NCBI GenBank assembly: GCA_019634215.1
Contig: JAHQVS010000214.1
Span: forward strand, 1-49,468
From: Paracoccaceae bacterium
Lineage (GTDB): Bacteria; Pseudomonadota; Alphaproteobacteria; Rhodobacterales; Rhodobacteraceae
DNA length: 49,468 nucleotides
Reading direction: 5' to 3'
The notes beneath the pieces were generated by a model. That model searched no databases. It was not told where the DNA came from and worked only from the letters and a program-made list of their open reading frames with translations. Shown in pieces: positions 35,376-44,153 of this stretch. Numbering within the stretch: the first letter of the stretch is position 1; every line of letters begins with the position of its first letter. The translations under genes were made by a program, and so were the position numbers.

Positions 35376-36734
35376 ATGACCTCAGAAACCATCGCCTCGC
35401 CAACGGGCGCAGCTCGATCAGGCCGCGTTGGATCGCTCGCTCTTGCAGCCTACGCCGCGCCCAATTTCGCCTTCGCGGCGTTGTATTTTCCGGTGTTCGT
35501 CTATCTTGCGCCGTTCTACGCGCTGGAGCGGGGCGTGCCGCTGGAGACGCTGGGGCTGATTCTGCTGACGGCCCGGCTGTTGGACGCCTTCACTGATCCG
35601 GCGATGGGCGCGCTCTCGGATCGTTGGGAGACGCGGTTTGGGCGTCGCAAGATTTGGTTGGTCGCCGCGACGCCGTTGGTGTGCCTGTCGGTGTGGATGG
35701 CGATGGTCCCGCCGGAGGAGGTGCGAGGCCCCGAAGCTTGGCCCTATGTCGCGGTATGGCTGACCGCCTTGACCCTCAGTTGGACCGTCGCCCTCACCCC
35801 CTATTTCGCTTGGGGCGGTGAGATCGCCACCGACTATGCTGGCCGGGCTCGGGCGACGGCCTGGCGAGAGAGCGCGATGCTGATCGGCACCCTTGGCGCG
35901 GCGGCGGCCTACCAACAGGCGGGCGGCGGTGGCGCGGGGTTGGAGGCGATCGCGAGCTTGGTGGTGATCGCAACGCCTGTGTTGGTGCTGATTGCGCTGA
36001 TTGGTGCGCCGGAGCCGCGCAACCGCTCCCGACGACGCGTCTCGTTTGCTGAGGGGTTGGCGGCGCTGAGGGGCAATGCGCCGTTTCGGCGGCTCCTGGC
36101 TGCCTATGTGCTGAACGGTGCTGCGAACGCGCTCCCGGCCTCGTTGTTTCTGTTCTACGCCACTGGGGTGCTGGAGGCGGGCAATGCTGAGGCGGGCGCG
36201 CTGTTGGCGCTATATTTCCTGATCGCCGTCCTGTCAGCCCCGCTGTGGAGCTGGGCGGCGGCGCGCTATTCCAAGCACCGGCCTTGGTGCCTGTCGATGC
36301 TCTACAACTGTGCGGTGTTTGTCTTTGTGCCGTTCCTGGGCGCGGGGGATGTGTGGGCGTTCGCCGTCATTTGCGCGCTGACCGGTCTCGCTTTCGGCGC
36401 CGACATCGTGCTGCCGCCAGCGATGCAGGCTGATGTGGTCGATGTCGACACCGCCGAGAGCGGCGAGCAGCGGACGGGGCTGTATTTCGCGATTTGGTCG
36501 GTGGCGACCAAGGTCTCCTCCGCGCTGGCTGCAGGGGTGGCGCTGTGGGCGCTGGGCGCTTCCGGATTCCAGGAAACTGGCGACAATAATACGGAGGCGC
36601 TCTGGACCCTCACGCTGCTCTACGCCGCCGCGCCTATCGTATTGAAACTCGCGGCGGTGGCGATTGTCTGGCGGTTTCCCTTGACGCGAGATGTTCAAGA
36701 GGCTTTGCGGCGGAGGATCGAGGCTGCTGGCTAA
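35376..36734 (+). CDS. MFS transporter, GPH (sugar:cation symporter) type
   Basis: A 452-residue protein with 12 membrane helices of the glycoside-pentoside-hexuronide:cation symporter family. The signature RLLDAFTDPAMGALSDR, followed by RFGRRKIWL, is intact, and LTGLAFGADIVLPPAMQADVVD lies in the second half. GPH proteins next to CFA/DUF1365/SDR genes form a distinct group whose substrate is not a sugar by context; it may be a lipid-related compound. ATG 35376 is chosen by family N-terminus. Its stop overlaps the convergent SDR gene by 4 bp. Confidence 0.88.
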   Translation: MTSETIASPTGAARSGRVGSLALAAYAAPNFAFAALYFPVFVYLAPFYALERGVPLETLGLILLTARLLDAFTDPAMGALSDRWETRFGRRKIWLVAATPLVCLSVWMAMVPPEEVRGPEAWPYVAVWLTALTLSWTVALTPYFAWGGEIATDYAGRARATAWRESAMLIGTLGAAAAYQQAGGGGAGLEAIASLVVIATPVLVLIALIGAPEPRNRSRRRVSFAEGLAALRGNAPFRRLLAAYVLNGAANALPASLFLFYATGVLEAGNAEAGALLALYFLIAVLSAPLWSWAAARYSKHRPWCLSMLYNCAVFVFVPFLGAGDVWAFAVICALTGLAFGADIVLPPAMQADVVDVDTAESGEQRTGLYFAIWSVATKVSSALAAGVALWALGASGFQETGDNNTEALWTLTLLYAAAPIVLKLAAVAIVWRFPLTRDVQEALRRRIEAAG

Positions 36735-37516
36735 GCCTCGACGCTGTCCCACCCCGTTAGTTTGCGCATTACCCAAAGGTAACTGCGGTGGCGCAGCAGA
36801 CCCAGCGTTTTCAGGATCATCACGAACGGAGTAGGAAACGCGATCTCGAAGCCGGGGCGCTTAAGACCCCGGACCATATGGTCGGCGGCCTGGTCGGTCT
36901 TCATTAGGAACGGCATCTCAAAGTCGTTCACCGCCGTCGCCTCCGTCTCTACAAACCCTGGATTGATTACACAGATGCGCAGCCCCTTGGGCGCGAGATC
37001 GTAAGCGAGGCACTCCGCCATTGAGATCAGCGCCGCCTTGGTGGCGCTATAGGGCGCGGCGCGGGGAAGGCCTCGATATCCGGCCACCGAGGCCACCAGC
37101 GCCACACAGCCGCGTTGTTGCCGGAACAGCGTCTTCAGCACCGGGTCGAGCCCGTTGGCGACTCCAGTCAGGTTGACGTCGAAGGTTTTGGCGGCGTCTT
37201 CCGCCGAGAATTCCTGCGCCCGCATCGGAATGTAGATGCCAGCGTTCAGAATGGTGAGCGCCAGCGGCTGTTGTTCCGTTATCTCAGCCACGATCCGCCG
37301 CATCGCGCCGGGGTCGGTGACGTCGCCGGGGGCGGGGCGGATGTTGGGGTGCTCTGCCGCCAACGTCTCCAGCTTCTCGGCGGAGCGCGCGGTGGTGTAG
37401 ACGGTCCAGCCTTCCGCCGCCAACTTCAGAGCGACGGCGCGGCCAATGCCGGCGCTCGCTCCGGTCACCCAGGCGGCGCCATGCTCAGGCTCTGGAATAT
37501 ACTGAAAACCGCTCAA
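36731..37516 (-). CDS. SDR family NAD(P)-dependent oxidoreductase
   Basis: A 261-residue short-chain dehydrogenase. The cofactor motif is TGASAGIGRAVA near residue 19, NAG is present (LTILNAGIYIP), and the catalytic Ser and Tyr-x-x-x-Lys are in VASVAGYRGLPRAAPYSATKAAL. The C-terminus is longer and hydrophobic (VMILKTLGLLRHRSYLWVM), suggesting membrane contact. It belongs by neighbourhood to the photolyase/CFA island. Substrate not known. Confidence 0.92.
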   Translation of the reverse strand: MSGFQYIPEPEHGAAWVTGASAGIGRAVALKLAAEGWTVYTTARSAEKLETLAAEHPNIRPAPGDVTDPGAMRRIVAEITEQQPLALTILNAGIYIPMRAQEFSAEDAAKTFDVNLTGVANGLDPVLKTLFRQQRGCVALVASVAGYRGLPRAAPYSATKAALISMAECLAYDLAPKGLRICVINPGFVETEATAVNDFEMPFLMKTDQAADHMVRGLKRPGFEIAFPTPFVMILKTLGLLRHRSYLWVMRKLTGWDSVEA

Positions 37517-37612
37517 AAGCGCACCCCTTCGATCTGTGCTGTTAGAAGGGAAACGCGCTGGCGACGAGCTTGGTTCACCGTTGGCGCGCCAGAGCCGCGC
37601 TCAAGGCCGAGT

Positions 37613-38260
37613 TTACAGAAGGGCGAGAAATTTCGGCCCGGATTCAACCTCTTCATAGGTGATTTCCTCACCTTTGCCGTCGAAGCGCGAGCCGCGCCAT
37701 TCGTTCTGATCGTCGTAGAACAGATCGATCGCCGCCTCGCCAGTGACGCTCCAGCGGCTCAGGCCCGCCTCTTCGCCGGCTTTTTGAATGTTCACGTCAA
37801 GCGGCGTGCCGCTCTGAGTGCTGAACCAGACTGGCGCTTCCAGGGCGCGATGGTTCCAGTAGCTTGTCGGTGCTGCCTCCAGGCTGAGATCGCCTGTGTA
37901 GCCAGCGGCGTCGATTTCGAAGCTGCTGTCGCCCCGCGTCAGCCGGACATAGGCTTTATCGCCATCATCATCGGTGTCGCTGGTCAGCGTGTGCAGCGCG
38001 CCGGCGACCCATTCCTCACTGTTGCGGTGAGTGTAGCGATAGGCGGTGATGCCCAAAATCTTCACCGCGAGATCCACCTTGACTTTGACGGTAAGACGGT
38101 CGCCGGCGGCGGTGGCCTCCACGCTGTGACGGCCCACCTCCGATCCGCCCCTGTACACTTTAAACAGCCGTTTGCGACCAACCGCGAATGCTGAGTTGGG
38201 AATCAATAAAGTGCTAGCCGCGCCGGCGAGAACCGTGCGTCGAGATAGATATGTGGGCAT
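37613..38260 (-). CDS. DUF6134 family exported protein
   Basis: A 215-residue protein with a twin-arginine-like signal (SRRTVLAGAASTLLIPNSAFA). The mature part is mostly beta strand: LFKVYRGGSEVGRHSVEAT, YRYTHRNSEEWVAG, then ASPTSYWNH-like APTSYWNHRALE and a terminal GPKFLALL. It matches DUF6134, a periplasmic family often found with CFA/DUF1365-type stress genes. It lies 10 bp after the ChrR-like gene and is surely co-transcribed with it. Function unknown; lipid binding is a guess from context. Confidence 0.82.
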   Translation of the reverse strand: MPTYLSRRTVLAGAASTLLIPNSAFAVGRKRLFKVYRGGSEVGRHSVEATAAGDRLTVKVKVDLAVKILGITAYRYTHRNSEEWVAGALHTLTSDTDDDGDKAYVRLTRGDSSFEIDAAGYTGDLSLEAAPTSYWNHRALEAPVWFSTQSGTPLDVNIQKAGEEAGLSRWSVTGEAAIDLFYDDQNEWRGSRFDGKGEEITYEEVESGPKFLALL

Positions 38261-38270
38261 GTATCGTCCG

Positions 38271-38924
38271 TTATTCAGCGAATAGGTTCAAAGCGCGCCC
38301 AAACCGACCAGTGAATCGGAGCGCGCCGTTATTTACCACCAAGCATATACAAATGTCGTCGCCCATTATTTCAGGGGTGTGATCATGCTCAGGGCCTGCG
38401 ATCGATAGGTCACCAGTACGCAGCACCGTGTCGCCGTCTTGCAACGCGCCGGAAAGCAGCAAGGTGGCTTCGTCACCTTCATGGGTATGCTTGGGAATTT
38501 TAGCCCCAGGGCGCGCTTTTAGAAGGCTGACGCGCTCATGTTGATACCCATCAAACACATACTCATGAATGCCCGGCAGCCGGAAACGCCAGGGGGGCGT
38601 TGGTGTGTCGCCAAGCGCACGCTGGATCGGACGCGGCAAGGCGATGTCGTCACCGTCACGCGCACAAGGCGGCTGCGACGTCAGGCGCGGAGCCAAGGGC
38701 TCAGGTTCGTCCAGCCGCGCTAAAAGCGCTTCAAAATTCATCGGCGCAACGTCTGTGGTGGCCTCCTCCGCGAGCATCGCGCCACCAATGCTCTCGGCCG
38801 TCGCCACGAGGCCGCGCGCTTGCGGCGACAGCGTCAAATGCGTGGCGCACAGCAGGGACAGCCCCGGAGATGTGGTGCCGGCGGCGTAGGCGGATAAGAG
38901 GTCATCTTGCGTGATCGACGTCAT
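38271..38924 (-). CDS. ChrR-like cupin protein lacking the zinc cysteines
   Basis: A 217-residue protein with the two-part layout of ChrR, the zinc anti-sigma factor that holds RpoE until singlet oxygen appears. The N-terminal part reads LLSAYAAGTTSP then LLCATHLTLSPQARGL. ChrR has His-x3-Cys-x2-Cys at this place, and here it is His29-x3-Ser33-x2-Ala36. The early His ligand is also absent. The C-terminal cupin keeps its metal site (His146, His148, Glu152, His182). There is no sigma factor gene next to it. It has its own ECF-like promoter and an operon with DUF6134. It may be a ChrR paralog with a changed role. ATG 38924 was chosen over TTG 38942. Confidence 0.8.
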   Translation of the reverse strand: MTSITQDDLLSAYAAGTTSPGLSLLCATHLTLSPQARGLVATAESIGGAMLAEEATTDVAPMNFEALLARLDEPEPLAPRLTSQPPCARDGDDIALPRPIQRALGDTPTPPWRFRLPGIHEYVFDGYQHERVSLLKARPGAKIPKHTHEGDEATLLLSGALQDGDTVLRTGDLSIAGPEHDHTPEIMGDDICICLVVNNGALRFTGRFGRALNLFAE

Positions 38925-38957
38925 CGTCGTTAACAACTCCAACTGGATCCCGACATT

Positions 38958-38985
38958 GATACGCGGGCATTCTCTCTCTGGATCA
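38958..38985 (-). promoter_or_regulatory. ECF sigma (RpoE/ChrR-type) promoter-like site before the ChrR-like gene
   Basis: On the minus strand TGATCC (38985-38980), 16 nt, then CGTATC (38963-38958), about 33 bp upstream of the start codon. It matches the site ahead of the photolyase gene in both hexamers, except for one base, and exactly in spacing. Confidence 0.6.
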
Positions 38986-39150
38986 ATTTTGGTTGTAGGT
39001 GAAAACTATGCTTTGGCAGGGGGTCAATCCAGCCAGCGGGTTTTTGCTTGGGAGAGTGCCGGCTTACAGCATCTCACGCTGGACCTTGACGCTTGGGTCG
39101 GGCAAGGGGAGCGCGACTCCCTCGCCTGAAGGCTCCAAGGAATTCTTCGC

Positions 39151-40338
39151 ATGTCGACGCTCGCCCCCTCCGCCCTGGCGTTAGCGCCGGATGACTTGGA
39201 TAACTCACTGTTTTTCTATGGAACTTTAAGGGACCTGGACCTGCTCGCTCTGGTGACCGGCCGGGAGTCGCTTGCCGGGGTGAGGTTAACGCCAGCCAAG
39301 GCGCGCGGATTTCGGGTTGAGCGTGTCGCCGGTGAGAGCTTCCCCATGGCGTTTGGGGATACTTTGCCAGAGGCGGCGGCGGTGGGACTTTTGGTCGCAG
39401 GTTTGAATACAGAAGAACGCGAGCGCATCGCATTCTTTGAAGATGGCGATTATGCGCTTTCGCCGGTGATGGTTGAGACGTTGGATTCGCCCCCCCGCCA
39501 AGTGGCGGCGGCGATGTTTCAACCCACCCAGCGTTTACGGGAGTCCGGCGAGCCTTGGGATCTCGACGCCTGGGTGAAACATGACAAAGCCCTGGCGTTG
39601 GCCTGCGCGCGGCGTCAGCTGCGCTATTTCGGCGAAGTCGCGCAGCCCTTGGTCGAGACATGGTGGCCGGACATCAAGGTAGCCGCCGAGCGTGAACTGG
39701 GTTCGCCTGGGGTGGCCGTCAACTCAGGGATGACCCGCGACGACGTCCAGGAACTGGCGCGGAGGGAGCCCTATCAGGCGTTTTTCCGGGTCACGGAGAT
39801 GGAGGTCTCTCATCGGGGCTTTCGGGGCGGCGTCAGCGCGCCGGTTGAGCGCGCCGCGTTTCGCATCGGTCCGGTCACCACGGTGCTGCCCTACGACCCT
39901 TGTCGCGACGAGGTGGTGTTGATTGAGCAATGGCGTGCAGGCCCTTGGGTGAATAATGATCTGCGCCCCTGGTCGCTGGAGATAATCGCTGGGCGTATCG
40001 AGCCTGGCGAGAACCCGGAGGCCACTGCCCGCCGTGAAGCGGTCGAGGAGGCCGGCGCGCATCTGCGCCGGTTGGAGGAGATCGGGCGCTTCTACGCCTC
40101 TCCTGGCGCGACGGACGAATATATTCATGCCTACGCCGCCGAGGCGGATCTCACGGAGGTTGACGGCGTGCATGGGCTCGCCGCCGAACATGAAGATATT
40201 CGCGTCGTCAAACTGTCCTACTGGAAGGCGATGGAGGCGTTGGCGCGCGGTGAGCTTACGGCGGCCCCAGCGGCGCTGTCGCTGCTCTGGTTGGCGCGGC
40301 ATCGTGATCGGCTTCGGGTGGATTGGCGTCAGGTCTGA
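39151..40338 (+). CDS. Gamma-glutamylcyclotransferase-like / NUDIX hydrolase fusion
   Basis: A 395-residue two-domain protein. Residues about 20-125 are GGCT/AIG2-like, with FFYGTLRD at the start and a candidate catalytic Glu in FFEDGDY (Glu97). Residues about 205-380 are a NUDIX hydrolase of the ADP-ribose pyrophosphatase kind, with the full Nudix box from Gly281 (GRIEPGENPEATARREAVEE then AGA). NUDIX enzymes of this group split ADP-ribose or similar nucleotides. The GGCT domain may instead cleave a gamma-glutamyl amine. The fusion is seen in other Alphaproteobacteria. Divergent from the ChrR-like gene. Confidence 0.87.
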   Translation: MSTLAPSALALAPDDLDNSLFFYGTLRDLDLLALVTGRESLAGVRLTPAKARGFRVERVAGESFPMAFGDTLPEAAAVGLLVAGLNTEERERIAFFEDGDYALSPVMVETLDSPPRQVAAAMFQPTQRLRESGEPWDLDAWVKHDKALALACARRQLRYFGEVAQPLVETWWPDIKVAAERELGSPGVAVNSGMTRDDVQELARREPYQAFFRVTEMEVSHRGFRGGVSAPVERAAFRIGPVTTVLPYDPCRDEVVLIEQWRAGPWVNNDLRPWSLEIIAGRIEPGENPEATARREAVEEAGAHLRRLEEIGRFYASPGATDEYIHAYAAEADLTEVDGVHGLAAEHEDIRVVKLSYWKAMEALARGELTAAPAALSLLWLARHRDRLRVDWRQV

Positions 40339-40515
40339 GCCGCCAAGCCCATTGCCGGGCGTTTCGCAATACGAGCCATGGGGTGACGCCGCTTGCGCGA
40401 GCGCTTACCTGTCGGCTAACTCGCCGGTTGCGCGGCGTTCGTCTCAGTACATAACGTGCGCGCTTTTGGCCGACTCAAGCTGGAAAGCGACGATGCGGCA
40501 GGGAGGAGAGAGAGA

Positions 40516-41556
40516 ATGAAGGTTTATAAAGATATGCCGGCGGCGGTTGGCCAGACGCCGTTAATCAAGCTGCGCAAGGCTTCTGAGCTGACCGGCTGCG
40601 AAATTCTTGGCAAGGCGGAATTTCTAAACCCTGGTCAATCGGTCAAGGACCGGGCCGCCCTCTCCATTATTCGCGACGCAGAGCATCGGGGAGCGCTTCG
40701 CCCTGGCGGGCTGATCGTCGAGGGCACCGCAGGCAACACCGGCATCGGCCTCGCCTTGGTCGGCCGCGCCTTGGGGTATGATACTGTCATCGTTATTCCT
40801 GACACTCAGAGTCAGGAGAAAAAAGATATGATCCGCCTTGCTGGCGCTCAGCTGGTGGAGGTGCCGGCGGTTCCGTACAAAAATCCAAATAATTACGTAA
40901 AATATTCCGCCCGGCTGGCGGAAAAGCTGAATGCGACCGCGCCGAACGGCGCGATCTGGGCCAACCAGTTTGACAATGTCGCCAACCGTCAGGCGCATAT
41001 CGACACCACCGCGCCAGAGATCTGGGAGCAGACCAATGGCCGCGTCGACGGCTTCATCTGCGCTTGCGGATCGGGCGGCACTCTGGCCGGTGTCGCCGCC
41101 GGGCTGCGGGAGAGGTCAAGCGCCGTGAAAATCGGCCTCGCCGATCCCGACGGCGCGGCGCTGTACCATTATTACGCCCATGGCGCGCTGAAATCTGAGG
41201 GCTCCTCGATCGCCGAGGGCATCGGCCAGGGCCGGATCACTTCGAATCTGGAAGGGTTGGAGGTGGATTTCGCCTACAACGTTCCGGACAGCGAAGCGCT
41301 GCCGGTCGTGTTTGATTTGCTGAAGGATGAGGGCTTGGTGATGGGGCTCTCCACCGGCGTCAACGTCGCTGGGGCTATTCGTTTGGCGCAGGAGCTTGGC
41401 CCTGGCCACAGAATCGTAACCATCCTCTGCGACTACGGCACGCGCTACAGCTCAAAGCTGTTCAACCCCGATTTCCTGCGGGAGAAAGGCTTGAGCTTCC
41501 CCGATTGGCTGGAGGCGACGCCGACGCCAATGCCGTCGGTGTTCGAGGACATATGA
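40516..41556 (+). CDS. cysK: Cysteine synthase A
   Basis: A 346-residue PLP enzyme making cysteine from O-acetylserine and sulfide. The PLP-Lys lies in NPGQSVKDRAAL, the substrate loop is EGTAGNTGIGLA (Ala where many have Ser), and the phosphate-binding loop is CGSGGTLAGV. The start at ATG 40516 follows GGGAGGAGAG. It belongs to the CysK subgroup with a longer insert (NNYVKYSARL) common in Alphaproteobacteria. Its stop overlaps the start of the next gene (ATGA), so the two are coupled. Confidence 0.93.
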   Translation: MKVYKDMPAAVGQTPLIKLRKASELTGCEILGKAEFLNPGQSVKDRAALSIIRDAEHRGALRPGGLIVEGTAGNTGIGLALVGRALGYDTVIVIPDTQSQEKKDMIRLAGAQLVEVPAVPYKNPNNYVKYSARLAEKLNATAPNGAIWANQFDNVANRQAHIDTTAPEIWEQTNGRVDGFICACGSGGTLAGVAAGLRERSSAVKIGLADPDGAALYHYYAHGALKSEGSSIAEGIGQGRITSNLEGLEVDFAYNVPDSEALPVVFDLLKDEGLVMGLSTGVNVAGAIRLAQELGPGHRIVTILCDYGTRYSSKLFNPDFLREKGLSFPDWLEATPTPMPSVFEDI

Positions 41557-44123
41557 CGTCATCCCGCACCGCGCGGTCCATCATCGCCGCGTTGTTCACA
41601 GTTTTCTCCTTAACCCTGTTGTTGACCTTTGGTGGGCCAGCGGCGGCGCAGATCGTGGAGAGCGCGCCGCCCCCGGTCTCGCAGCAGCTTGAGACGCTCG
41701 ACGCCAAGGCGGCCTTTGCCGAGAAAATGCTCGAATCTGAGCAGATCGAGGCCAAGGCGATGGAGGATCTGCGCCAAACCATGAGCGATCAGCGGGCTAT
41801 CGCCCGCGCTCTAGTTGAGCAACTTCGCGGCGAGTTGGAGCCGCTACAAGCTCAGGAGCAGGCGCTTGGTCCGCCGCCTGCCGAAGGCGAGACCGAGGCG
41901 CCGGACGTCGCCCTATCGAGGGCCGAGCTTAAAAAGCGCTTCGAGGCGGTGGAGGGGCGCTTTAAGCGCGCTGAGTTGGCGGAGGCGCGCGCCGACAGCC
42001 TATTGAGCACAATGGCCAAGCGGCAGCGCGCCGCCTTTTCAAACGAGCTGTTTTCGCGCGGACCAACGGCGATTGATTTGGCGACCTGGACCGGCGCTTT
42101 GGCGCAAACGCCTGGATTGGCCCAGGCGTTCGTCGCCGGCGCATGGGAGGCGGCCGTGCGGCTGGGGTGGGCGCTGTCTGTGGTGCTGGCCTTCGCCGTC
42201 GCCGGTCTCGCCTTTGCATTGTATTTCAAGCCTCGCAGCATCATCGGACAGGCGGTGGACTATCTGGTGGCCCGCATCGAGGAGACGCGCGCGCCGTCAG
42301 TGACTATTCTGCTTGGCGTCGGCCTATTTTTGGTCCGGGTCGCACCACTCGCCGCGATCATGTTCTTTGTTGCGGAGACCATGAAGAGCGCCGGCGCTTT
42401 GTCCCTTGCGGGGCGGGTTTTGGCTGATCGGTTGGTGGAGGGCGTGTTGATCGTCCTCGTCGCCTCTGCGGCCGCGCGCATCTTCTTTGCGCCTCGTCTG
42501 CCGTCACAGCGGGTGATAGCGCTCGATGATCAGGCCGCGACTTGGGCTTGGGCGCGGGTGACCACCCTCGCCGCGCTGATTTGCGGGGGCAGAGCTGTTC
42601 TGGACACGGCGACGGCGGTGGGCGGCGGCGGAGAGTTTCTGACGGTGGTCAATCTCTCGGTCGCGCTTGCTTCTGCGCCGATCATCCACGCCTTAACACG
42701 CACGCTCTGCGCGCCCGCTCAGACGGGGCAACGAGACTCTGAGCTGACATTGGATCAAACATCGACTGACGATGTTGATCAGGATGGCCCGGAAGGGGGG
42801 CCGCTGGCGGCGCTCGCCGGCCTTGCCCGCATGATCGGCCTCGCATTGGCGATCGCGATCCCGACGGCTGCGGTGCTCGGCTACTACGCCTTGTCGCGCT
42901 TTATGCTGGAGCGGGCGGCGATGACGGTGGCGCTATTGATGGCGCTGGGCCTCGCCTTTGTGATCGTAAAGCGCATCTTGCGTGGCCCGGTGGCGCTGGA
43001 GGTCGACGCAGAGGGTCAAATCTCCTCAGAGGCGAAGAAGCGGCCCGGACTGGGTCTCGCCCCAGCGATCACGGTGCTGCTATTGGCGATGGTGGCGGCC
43101 CCGCTTCTGGCGGCGATTTGGGGCGCTTCGGCCACCGACTTGCGTGTGATCGCCGTAGATTTGCTCGATGGCGTCGAGATCGGCGACTCGAATTACTCCC
43201 TGGTCGACCTGTTCGCGGCCTTGGCTGTTCTCGTCGCCGGGGTGTGGGTCACACGATTGGTCCAGCGATTGTTCCGGGTCAATGTGTTGCCGAACACCAC
43301 GTTGGACCGGGGCGTGCAGTCCTCGCTGACCACGGGTCTCGGCTATATTGGCTTCTCGCTGACGGCGCTGTTGGCGGTGTCGGCGGCGGGGTTGGATCTG
43401 TCGAATCTGGCGCTGGTCGCTGGCGCGCTGTCGATCGGGATCGGCTTCGGCTTACAGAATGTCGTCAACAACTTCGTCTCGGGTCTGATCTTGTTGATCG
43501 AGCGTCCGATTAAGATTGGCGATTGGATCGTGGTCGGCGGCTACCAGGGCTATGTCCGCCGCATCAATGTCCGATCCACAGAGATAGAGACCTTCGACCG
43601 CTCCAGCGTGATCGTGCCAAACTCTGAGCTGATCTCCGGCACCGTCACCAACTGGACTCATAAGAATTCGGTGGGGCGGGTGATTACGGCGGTCGGGGTG
43701 AGCTATGACGCTGATTCCGAAAAGGTCGCGCAGATCCTACGCGAGATTGCCACCGCGCACCCGTTAGCGCTGCGCTACCCGGCGCCATTCGTCTATTTCG
43801 CGGGATTTGGCGACAGTGCGCTGGACTTTGAGTTGCGGGTGATGATCCGGGATGTGAACTCCATGCTCTCGGTGCGCTCGGAGCTGAACCACGCCATCCA
43901 CAAGCGCTTTCGCGAGGAGGGCATCGAGATCCCGTTCCCACAGCGCGATCTTAATATTCGCTCCGGCTTGGACAGCGCGCTGCAAGCCTTGGCTCAGCCC
44001 TCGCCGCCAAAGTCATCGCGCAGACCTCACAGCGGCTCTCAACCTCATATCAGAGTTCAGAGCGGTGAGCGTGATATCGAGGTGGTGGAGGCTGTTGACG
44101 GCGGTGAGGGCGACGGGCGTTAA
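41553..44123 (+). CDS. DUF3772-containing MscS-type mechanosensitive channel
   Basis: An 856-residue channel: a signal peptide (IIAALFTVFSLTLLLTFGGPAAAQ in pieces), a periplasmic coiled-coil DUF3772 domain (residues about 35-165), about ten membrane spans, and the MscS core with pore helix LVAGALSIGIGFGLQNVVNNF and beta domain IKIGDWIVVGGYQGYVRRIN and IVPNSELISGTVTNW. The C-terminal tail is long and polar. It is coupled to cysK through a 4-bp overlap, a pairing seen in other Alphaproteobacteria. The likely role is in osmotic release. Confidence 0.92.
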   Translation: MTSSRTARSIIAALFTVFSLTLLLTFGGPAAAQIVESAPPPVSQQLETLDAKAAFAEKMLESEQIEAKAMEDLRQTMSDQRAIARALVEQLRGELEPLQAQEQALGPPPAEGETEAPDVALSRAELKKRFEAVEGRFKRAELAEARADSLLSTMAKRQRAAFSNELFSRGPTAIDLATWTGALAQTPGLAQAFVAGAWEAAVRLGWALSVVLAFAVAGLAFALYFKPRSIIGQAVDYLVARIEETRAPSVTILLGVGLFLVRVAPLAAIMFFVAETMKSAGALSLAGRVLADRLVEGVLIVLVASAAARIFFAPRLPSQRVIALDDQAATWAWARVTTLAALICGGRAVLDTATAVGGGGEFLTVVNLSVALASAPIIHALTRTLCAPAQTGQRDSELTLDQTSTDDVDQDGPEGGPLAALAGLARMIGLALAIAIPTAAVLGYYALSRFMLERAAMTVALLMALGLAFVIVKRILRGPVALEVDAEGQISSEAKKRPGLGLAPAITVLLLAMVAAPLLAAIWGASATDLRVIAVDLLDGVEIGDSNYSLVDLFAALAVLVAGVWVTRLVQRLFRVNVLPNTTLDRGVQSSLTTGLGYIGFSLTALLAVSAAGLDLSNLALVAGALSIGIGFGLQNVVNNFVSGLILLIERPIKIGDWIVVGGYQGYVRRINVRSTEIETFDRSSVIVPNSELISGTVTNWTHKNSVGRVITAVGVSYDADSEKVAQILREIATAHPLALRYPAPFVYFAGFGDSALDFELRVMIRDVNSMLSVRSELNHAIHKRFREEGIEIPFPQRDLNIRSGLDSALQALAQPSPPKSSRRPHSGSQPHIRVQSGERDIEVVEAVDGGEGDGR

Positions 44124-44153
44124 CTGCTTCACCCCGTAGACCAGGAGAACCCC

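Noticed and set aside
37115-38194. 359-codon plus-strand frame across the SDR and DUF6134 genes
   Set aside because: It spans two well-supported minus-strand genes and the gap between them, and the product has no recognisable domain.
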